From Deltaproteobacteria bacterium (lineage in GTDB: Bacteria > Myxococcota > XYA12-FULL-58-9 > JAUUZB01): DNA of 7,025 nucleotides. The translations under genes were made by a program, and so were the position numbers. The notes under the pieces were generated by a model that ran no database searches, was not told the origin of the DNA, and worked only from the letters and a program-made list of their open reading frames with translations. This document shows, piece after piece, positions 1 to 4,760 of the stretch. How positions within the stretch are numbered: the stretch's first letter is position 1; each line of letters starts with the position of its first letter. The DNA is taken from positions 1 through 7,025 of the forward strand of contig JAUUZB010000190.1 of NCBI GenBank assembly GCA_030590185.1, in the 5' to 3' direction.

Positions 1-24
1 CCACCCCCTCGCCTCGATTGTTGA

Positions 25-53
25 TTGACGCCCCCCACCCATTGCCATAGTTT
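25..53 (+). promoter_or_regulatory. Putative sigma70-type promoter for the SCP2 gene
   Basis: A TTGACG hexamer (25-30) lies 17 bases upstream of TAGTTT (48-53). This matches the -35 consensus at five of six positions and the TAnnnT skeleton of the -10 box with ideal spacing. Transcription would start near base 60 and give a leader of about 55 bases before the ATG at 116. The region is local AT enrichment in a GC-rich background. The call rests on sequence only. Confidence 0.42.
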
Positions 54-115
54 TGGCCCCCAAGTCCGCGGTCTTAACCGCCCGCCACAAAGAGCTAGGA
101 TCAGGAGAATTCCGC

Positions 116-484
116 ATGGCCATTCATCACCCATCCAGCGTCTCCGGCCCGGTCGAGCACACCCCCAAGCAGATCTTCGAAGAGTTCCTGCCGACGATCC
201 TCGACAAGCAAAAAGAGATGGCGGCGCAGATCGCGGCGGTCTACCGCGTCACGATCACTGGCGACGGCGGCGGCGAGTGGACGATCAACCTACGCGATCA
301 AACCGTCAAGACCGGCAACACCGAGCCGGCGGACCTCGCCCTGACCCTGGCGGCGGCGGATTTCCAAGCCATCCTACAAGGCAAGCTCGACGCCGAGGAG
401 GCCATGGCCAGCAACAAGCTCGGCATCGAAGGCCGTCCCCAGCTCCTCGCGAGCCTCGCGGCGCTGCTGCGCCCGGCCGATTGA
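116..484 (+). CDS. Stand-alone SCP2 sterol-binding domain protein
   Basis: A 122-residue protein that is almost entirely one SCP2 (sterol carrier protein 2) domain. Family hallmarks are an early helical stretch (FEEFLPTIL, about 21-29), a beta segment with a Gly-rich turn and Trp (ITGDGGGEWTINL), the 'aDLaLTLaaaDFqaILqGKLDaeeAmas' type core, and the closing KLGIEGRPQLLASLAALL helix. SCP2 domains form a hydrophobic tunnel that binds fatty acyl chains, acyl-CoA or sterols, usually in the cytoplasm. No signal peptide or membrane segment is present. The ATG at 116 is preferred because AGGAGA (103-108) sits 7 bases upstream; an in-frame TTG at 53 would add 21 residues unlike the family. The ligand and metabolic role cannot be read from sequence. 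The next gene begins 120 bases downstream on the same strand, behind its own likely promoter, so co-transcription is possible but not required. Confidence 0.88.
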   Translation: MAIHHPSSVSGPVEHTPKQIFEEFLPTILDKQKEMAAQIAAVYRVTITGDGGGEWTINLRDQTVKTGNTEPADLALTLAAADFQAILQGKLDAEEAMASNKLGIEGRPQLLASLAALLRPAD

Positions 485-508
485 CACGGCCCGGGGGGCT
501 GCTACCCT
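481..508 (+). promoter_or_regulatory. Putative promoter for the first tandem paralog gene
   Basis: A perfect TTGACA -35 hexamer (481-486) overlaps the stop codon of the SCP2 gene. A 16-base spacer separates it from TACCCT (503-508), a TAnnnT-type -10 box preceded by GC. The predicted leader runs about 90 bases to the ATG at 605 and contains an unusually A-rich stretch (513-558) followed by a hairpin. A second, weaker TTGAAA occurs at 513-518 without a good -10 partner. Confidence 0.42.
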
Positions 509-559
509 CGCGTTGAAATAGACGAAACAAACTAGCAAAACACCCGAGAAATAGATGTT

Positions 560-585
560 GGCTCCATCCAAGGGAGGGTGGTGCC
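560..585 (+). promoter_or_regulatory. Stem-loop in the leader of the first tandem paralog
   Basis: GGC (560-562) pairs with GCC (583-585), followed by a T-T mismatch and then CCATCC (564-569) pairing with GGGTGG (576-581). The result is nine pairs, one of them G-U, around a six-base loop. It is followed by only three Ts, so it is a weak intrinsic-terminator candidate. It ends seven bases before the AGGAG ribosome-binding site (593-597). It could terminate read-through from the SCP2 gene, stabilise the mRNA 5' region or help position the ribosome site; sequence cannot decide. Confidence 0.4.
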
Positions 586-604
586 TTTACTGAGGAGATT
601 CGGA

Positions 605-1468
605 ATGTCGACAGTAGGACCCGTCAACGTTTATCAGCGCGCCGCTGCGGCCCTCGAGCAGAGCGCCAACCACCTCAACGCCGCCACCAAAGATGCTCTC
701 GCTGACGCCAGCAAGAACATCGACAATGCCGGCCACAACATCTCCGAGGCAGGCGCCCACGCTGCTGGCGCAGTGACCAACGCGGTCCTCGCGGGGATCT
801 ACACCGTAGACGGCACCGCCGCCGTGGCCGAGGCCGGGCTGCACGCTGGCGCCGCTGCCATGACCGGCGCGGTCGGCACGGCCGGTTGGGTTGCTGAGGA
901 AGGCGTCGCTGGCGCTCGTCTCGGTTTCCTGAACATGTCCAAGTTCTTTAGCGCAGTCGCCAACTGGCTCGGCGCCCACCTCGGGAAGAGCGAGAACGTC
1001 TCCCTCCAGACCGAGATCCTCGGCGACCCGACCGCGCAGCGCTTCAGCGATCGCATGTTCGAGAAGTCCGGCGACCAGCTCAAGCTGTCCTCCGAGGCTC
1101 TGGACTATGCCTGGGGTTCCTACTCTGAGGCCATTGGTCACGCGGCTGGCACCGTTGCCAACGCTGGTTGGGCTGCCATGCACGTCGGCGCTACTGCGGT
1201 CAATCTCGGCGCAGCGGCTCTCGATGCTGGCGCAGCGGGCGTGGCCAAGGTGGCCGAGCTCTCCGTGCGCGCGGCTCGCGTGGGCGTGATCTATGCCGAG
1301 AAGGGCGTCGAAGGCGCTCGCGACGCGGCGATCTTTGCCGCCGAGCTGTCGGCTACGGCCGCCAACGGTCTGGCCCGCGCCGACCAGGACAAGGTCGGGA
1401 TCTCCGTCAAGGACCTCGCGGCATTCGAGGCCAAGGTCGTGCAGCTCGAGCAGAGGGCCGCGGCCTAA
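605..1468 (+). CDS. Ala/Gly-rich helical protein of unrecognised family (tandem paralog 1)
   Basis: A 287-residue protein of no family I recognise. The ATG at 605 is chosen because AGGAG (593-597) lies 7 bases upstream and because the N-terminus MSTVGPVNVYQ matches the paralog's MSTTIQPTNIYQ. The sequence is dominated by Ala, Gly and Val in predicted helices, with no cysteine, signal peptide or long uninterrupted membrane segment. Residues 88-286 align without gaps to the downstream paralog, with about 121 of 199 identical by hand count. The best conserved blocks are GAVGTAGWV (88-96), LGDP (139-142), RMFEK (150-154), KLS (160-162) with YAW (168-170), and VRAARVGV (221-228). Two halves resemble each other (52-105 and 179-239), both ending in an [A]E[EK]GVxGAR motif. 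The C-terminus (L271, F274, V278, L281) has heptad spacing, suggesting a short oligomerising coiled coil. Frequent GCT alanine codons, unlike the next gene, may signal high expression. A phasin-like or lipid/granule-surface role is a hypothesis only. Confidence 0.85.
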   Translation: MSTVGPVNVYQRAAAALEQSANHLNAATKDALADASKNIDNAGHNISEAGAHAAGAVTNAVLAGIYTVDGTAAVAEAGLHAGAAAMTGAVGTAGWVAEEGVAGARLGFLNMSKFFSAVANWLGAHLGKSENVSLQTEILGDPTAQRFSDRMFEKSGDQLKLSSEALDYAWGSYSEAIGHAAGTVANAGWAAMHVGATAVNLGAAALDAGAAGVAKVAELSVRAARVGVIYAEKGVEGARDAAIFAAELSATAANGLARADQDKVGISVKDLAAFEAKVVQLEQRAAA

Positions 1469-1483
1469 CCAGGCCACGACCTT
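1433..1483 (+). repeat. Inverted repeat spanning the stop codon of tandem paralog 1
   Basis: AAGGTCGTG (1433-1441) is exactly complementary to CACGACCTT (1475-1483), a nine-pair stem with a 33-base loop that contains the TAA stop. The loop is itself very GC-rich (GGCCGCGGCC). No T-tract follows, so this is at best a weak transcription-attenuating or mRNA 3'-end-protecting structure, and chance pairing is possible at this GC content. Confidence 0.25.
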
Positions 1484-1638
1484 CTCGTGCACGCCCGCCT
1501 CCGGGTGGACGTGCTCGAGCAACGACACACTACGGAAGTGGTCGCCTCGCCGCCGGGTCTACCTGGGCCCGGCGGTGAGGATTTTGAGCTCGAGATCTGC
1601 CTCGGCGTTGGTGCGCCTACGGCGGTGGGGAGTCATCC

Positions 1639-2505
1639 ATGAGTACCACCATCCAACCGACGAACATCTATCAGGGTGCCGCACAGGCCCTCGAACGCAC
1701 CGCCGACGCGCTGGGCGACGCCGCCCGCGAAGTCATGGACGACGGTGTCGGGGGACAGCTAGCGGCGGCGGGCGAGAACGCCACCAAGGCGCAGGAGCAC
1801 GTGGGCAAGGCGCTGCGGAGCTCCGGCGAGACCCTCGAGAACGTCATCTCCGGCACCCTCAACGCCCTCGAGGCGGTCGGCCACGCTGCCCAGGCCGCGG
1901 CGATCGGCGCGGTCGGTACCGCCGGCTGGGTCGGCGAGAAAGCCATGGCCGGAGCGCGGATCGCGTTTTTGAACCTGGCGAAATTCTGCGCCAAGGCGGC
2001 CAACTGGATGGCCAAGGCGATCGCCAACCCGGAGCGAGTCAAGCTCCAGGTCGAAGTCCTCGGCGATCCCTCCGCCAAGAGTTTCTCGGAGCGCATGTTC
2101 GAGAAGGCGGGAAACGAGATCAAGCTCTCCAAGGACGCGGCGGGCTACGCCTGGGATGATTATGCCGAGGCCGGCAAGGCCGCGGCCAACACGGTCGGCA
2201 ACGCCGGCTATGCGGCCCTCCACGCGGGCGCGGTGCTCGGGCACATCGGTGCGGCCGCGGTGGGAGTCGGCGCCGCAGGCGCGATCAAGTTGTCGGAGCT
2301 CGGCGTGCGCGCCGCTCGGGTCGGGGTGCTGCTCGCCGAGAAGGGCGTCGACGGCGCCCGCGAGGGAGCCATCCTCGCTGCCGAGGTAACGGCCAAGGCC
2401 GCCAACGCGCTGGCCCGCGGCGATCAGGACACCGTTGGGATCAGCCGCGAGGATATCGCGGCTCTCGAAGCGCGGGTCGTGGCGCTCGAGCAACGGGCCG
2501 CCTGA
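1639..2505 (+). CDS. Ala/Gly-rich helical protein of unrecognised family (tandem paralog 2)
   Basis: A 288-residue paralog of the preceding gene. Its residues 90-288 align gap-free to residues 88-286 of the first copy at about 61% identity. The first ~89 residues have diverged apart from a shared start (MSTxxxPxNxYQ, then A/L-rich helix). The start ATG has GGGGAG (1627-1632) six bases upstream. Conserved features are GTAGWV, FLN and ANW in the middle, a LGDP loop, RMFEK, KLS...YAW, VRAARVGV, AEKGVDGAR and a C-terminal heptad segment (I273, L276, V280, L283) ending LEQRAA. One cysteine (C117) replaces a Phe of the first copy. No signal peptide or clear transmembrane helix is seen. Codon use is more GC-biased than in copy 1, suggesting lower expression or a different age. 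A 170-base spacer separates the two copies, so they may be transcribed separately or together. The gene ends 11 bases before the convergent peptidase gene. Confidence 0.85.
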   Translation: MSTTIQPTNIYQGAAQALERTADALGDAAREVMDDGVGGQLAAAGENATKAQEHVGKALRSSGETLENVISGTLNALEAVGHAAQAAAIGAVGTAGWVGEKAMAGARIAFLNLAKFCAKAANWMAKAIANPERVKLQVEVLGDPSAKSFSERMFEKAGNEIKLSKDAAGYAWDDYAEAGKAAANTVGNAGYAALHAGAVLGHIGAAAVGVGAAGAIKLSELGVRAARVGVLLAEKGVDGAREGAILAAEVTAKAANALARGDQDTVGISREDIAALEARVVALEQRAA

Positions 2506-2516
2506 ACACAAATCGG

Positions 2517-3689
2517 CTAACGCGACTCGACAGGTGCCGGTGCCCCGTCGTCCCAGTGCGGGTAATCCTCCCGCAGCTTCTTCATCTGAAAGTGGATCTC
2601 GATCCAATCGATCAACGTCGGGGTGAGGCTCAGGTCCCGACTCGACCGTGGAGCTGAAAGATCGAAGCGCCGCTCGGTGCCGTCCGGCGCTGTGAGCAGG
2701 AGCGTGCGCGGCAGGCCAAAGACGTTGAGGTCGACCGCGGTGCCGCCATAGTGCTGCGATGCCCGGGCGCCCTCCTCGCTGGCGTAGGCGATCATGTATG
2801 CATCGGCCATTTGCCGCGCCGCCTCGACCGTCGCCTCCCAACCGTCCGGGTGGCGCCAACGGATCTTCACCCCGAGTCCCCACTCCGCGTCGCGCTGCTC
2901 CACCAGGGTGACCGCCGCCTCGAGGCTCGCCTCGTCCGGCTGGCGGCTCAGGTGATAGGCCCCCCACATGAGATAACCGCGCCGGGGCTCGCGTACGGTC
3001 GAGTAGAGCAACACCGTGGCGCCCTGTGCACTCAGTTGTTTCATCAGAGTGCGCACTCGGTTCGCGAAGCCGGACGGGTTCATGGCGTCCATGGCCGCGA
3101 GCTTTCTCTTGCGGCCGGAGGGATTGGGGAAACGGCCGCGCCAACGCGGGCCGAGCAGCTCACCATCCGCGGCCGGCGGCAACCGGCCGACCTTAGCCGG
3201 CTTGTCGATCTCGATCTCGCCGCCCCCTTGGCCGTAGACCCTCGGCCGGTCGTCCCAAAAGACGTCATCCGGGTGCAGAAAAATGCCGGCGCGACGGGCT
3301 CGGCTCGCCGGCAGCCAAACCAGCTCACCGCGCAGGCCCTCGGGGCCCGCCCGCAACACGTCGTCGAGAAAGTAGAGGAAATCCTCGAGGTCGAGGGGAC
3401 GGCGGATCCCCTCACGCACGACGCGCGTGAACGGCTCCTTGGGTGCCTGTTTGGCCAACTTTCGCAGGCGGGCGCCATCGAAGCGCACGGCGTCTATATA
3501 GATCGCCCAGCTGCCGAGCAGCTCTCCTGCCTGCAAGAACATCTCGCGGCTCGAGGGGTCTGCCTTCCCTACCTCGAGCACATCCCACTGGCGATTGATC
3601 GGGATCCTCCTCGGCGCGGCCAGGACCGTCGACGAGATGGAGACCCAGAGCAGGAGCACTGGGCCGAGCCAGCGTGCAGATATCGACAT
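2517..3689 (-). CDS. Exported M15-type zinc D-Ala-D-Ala peptidase-like protein
   Basis: A 390-residue protein with a typical signal peptide: Arg at residue 6, a hydrophobic core around residues 8-18 and likely cleavage after VLA (residues 22-24). It therefore acts in the periplasm or cell wall. The C-terminal ~180 residues fit the M15 metallopeptidase fold. They contain SQHYGGTAVD (311-320), giving zinc ligands H313 and D320 with the family's seven-residue spacing, then DYPHW (375-379), giving the third ligand H378 and D375 as probable catalytic acid. The D-x-x-H order resembles M15C endolysin-type enzymes rather than the E-x-W-H of VanY. R233 in a STVREPRRGY segment may be the substrate-binding Arg. 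Such enzymes cut peptidoglycan stem peptides. Residues 25-205 are not a domain I recognise and make it much longer than a minimal M15 enzyme. The start codon lacks a strong ribosome site (only a TGAG-like sequence). The exact bond cleaved is not predictable here. Confidence 0.72.
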   Translation of the reverse strand: MSISARWLGPVLLLWVSISSTVLAAPRRIPINRQWDVLEVGKADPSSREMFLQAGELLGSWAIYIDAVRFDGARLRKLAKQAPKEPFTRVVREGIRRPLDLEDFLYFLDDVLRAGPEGLRGELVWLPASRARRAGIFLHPDDVFWDDRPRVYGQGGGEIEIDKPAKVGRLPPAADGELLGPRWRGRFPNPSGRKRKLAAMDAMNPSGFANRVRTLMKQLSAQGATVLLYSTVREPRRGYLMWGAYHLSRQPDEASLEAAVTLVEQRDAEWGLGVKIRWRHPDGWEATVEAARQMADAYMIAYASEEGARASQHYGGTAVDLNVFGLPRTLLLTAPDGTERRFDLSAPRSSRDLSLTPTLIDWIEIHFQMKKLREDYPHWDDGAPAPVESR

Positions 3690-3799
3690 TGCTCAGGCGT
3701 ATACCGACTGTCATCGGTGAGCGCTAATCGCGGCGATGATGCGGTCGACAGTCCCAAACAAATGTGCGAGGACCGCCTCCAATCGACCGAGGTACCGAG
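3690..3799. promoter_or_regulatory. Divergent intergenic control region
   Basis: This 110-base spacer must hold the promoter of the leftward peptidase gene and probably that of the rightward nitroreductase gene. I see no convincing -35/-10 pair in either direction. Two overlapping inverted repeats are present: GACTGTC (3706-3712) with GACAGTC (3747-3753), and TCATCG (3711-3716) with CGATGA (3734-3739). They could be operator half-sites or alternative hairpins but are short enough to be chance. GAGGT (3789-3793) is the ribosome-binding site of the rightward gene. Confidence 0.35.
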
Positions 3800-4684
3800 A
3801 TGATCGAGTTCAACCGCGAGACCTGCAACGCCTGCGGCCTCTGTGCCGACATCTGCCCCCGCCGCGTCTTCGAGCACGACGCCTCCGGTGACGAAAAGGT
3901 CACCTCGCTCCACCCTGAGCGCATCGACATCTGCATCGACTGCGGCCATTGCATGGCCGTCTGCGCGACCGACTCGATTAGGATCCAGGGCATCGATCCC
4001 GCCGGTTTCCACAAGGCCCCGTCGCTGGCCACCAAACCGGAGGAGCTGCTCGCCATCCTTCGGCACCGACGGACCATCCGACGGTACAAAGACGAGCCGG
4101 TGCCCCGCGAGATCCTCGGACAGATCGCCGAGGCGGCGCAGCTCGCCCCCACCCCGACCTGCCGACCGGTCGGCGTGACCGTGCTCGACACGCCCGAGAC
4201 CCTCGCCGAGCTGTCCGGTCACGTCTACGCCCTCTACGAAAAAATGCTCGGGGCCGACGACAGTTTCTTCGGCCGCATGGTGCTCAAGCGCAAGCTCGGC
4301 GAGCAGAAGCTCACGACCCTGGAGCAATTCGTGATCCCCGGCCTGCGCTGGTACGTGCGGTGGTACCGCGAGGGAAGTAGCGACGAGGTGCGCCGCGATA
4401 GCCCGGCTCTGATGCTGTTCCACGCTCCCCTCGACGAGCCGGAAGGGGACGCCTGCTGCATGATCGCCGCGACCTACGCGGTGCTGATGGCGGAGACCCT
4501 CGGGGTGGGCTCCTGCATCAACGGGTTGATCCCGGCCGGCTGCAACCGCAGCGCCGACGCCCAGCGAGTGCTCGGGCTCCCGGACAACCACGAGGTCTTC
4601 GCGGCGCTGACCCTCGGCTACCCGCGCCTCACATTCAAGAAGACCATCCCCCGCGCCGGGGGGGAGGTGCGCTACCTCGCTTGA
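3800..4684 (+). CDS. Ferredoxin-nitroreductase fusion protein
   Basis: A 294-residue protein with two domains. Residues 1-60 are a bacterial 2[4Fe-4S] ferredoxin: CNACGLCADICP (C9, C12, C15, C19) and CIDCGHCMAVC (C45, C48, C51, C55), the latter lacking the usual Pro after the last Cys. Residues about 85-285 are a nitroreductase-family flavoprotein: RRTIRRYKDEPV (90-101) is the N-terminal FMN-phosphate-binding motif, LAPTPTCRP (115-123) matches the family's APSxxNxQP position, and LTLGYP (270-275) is the usual near-C-terminal motif. The ferredoxin part presumably delivers electrons directly to FMN in the cytoplasm. The family reduces nitro compounds, quinones, enones or other small molecules; the substrate here cannot be told. 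The ATG at 3800 has GAGGT six bases upstream and begins right at the ferredoxin; an in-frame GTG at 3764 would add 12 unlikely residues. It points to anaerobic or microaerobic redox metabolism. Confidence 0.88.
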   Translation: MIEFNRETCNACGLCADICPRRVFEHDASGDEKVTSLHPERIDICIDCGHCMAVCATDSIRIQGIDPAGFHKAPSLATKPEELLAILRHRRTIRRYKDEPVPREILGQIAEAAQLAPTPTCRPVGVTVLDTPETLAELSGHVYALYEKMLGADDSFFGRMVLKRKLGEQKLTTLEQFVIPGLRWYVRWYREGSSDEVRRDSPALMLFHAPLDEPEGDACCMIAATYAVLMAETLGVGSCINGLIPAGCNRSADAQRVLGLPDNHEVFAALTLGYPRLTFKKTIPRAGGEVRYLA

Positions 4685-4760
4685 GCCGCTCCCCCGCCTG
4701 GCGACTTTGGTGGTAGGATGCTCGAACGATCGTCCTAATGGGCGGTCGCTGGAGTCTCAG

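Noticed and set aside
25..516. Arg/Pro-rich + strand frame overlapping the SCP2 gene
   Set aside because: It is out of frame with the clear SCP2 domain and has a typical shadow composition rich in Arg, Pro and Gly.
1433..1483. Intrinsic terminator after the first paralog
   Set aside because: The nine-pair stem has a 33-base loop and no T-tract, so it is listed only as a weak inverted repeat.
587..1528. Long open frame (313 codons) on the - strand opposite the first tandem paralog
   Set aside because: It mirrors the Ala/Gly-rich + strand gene, which has a ribosome site and a conserved paralog. The antisense translation has no recognisable domain. Long shadow frames are expected at this GC content.
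1759..3144. 461-codon open frame on the - strand across the second paralog and the peptidase 3' half
   Set aside because: It overlaps two better supported genes, spans their convergent junction, is Arg/Gly/Pro-rich in the way typical of out-of-frame translation, and shows no domain.
2751..3803. 350-codon open frame on the + strand opposite the peptidase gene
   Set aside because: The opposite strand encodes a signal peptide and an intact M15 signature. This frame has no motifs and no ribosome site.
3569..4591. 340-codon open frame on the - strand opposite the nitroreductase gene
   Set aside because: It is antisense to a clear ferredoxin-nitroreductase and also runs through the divergent spacer. 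It is a compositional shadow.
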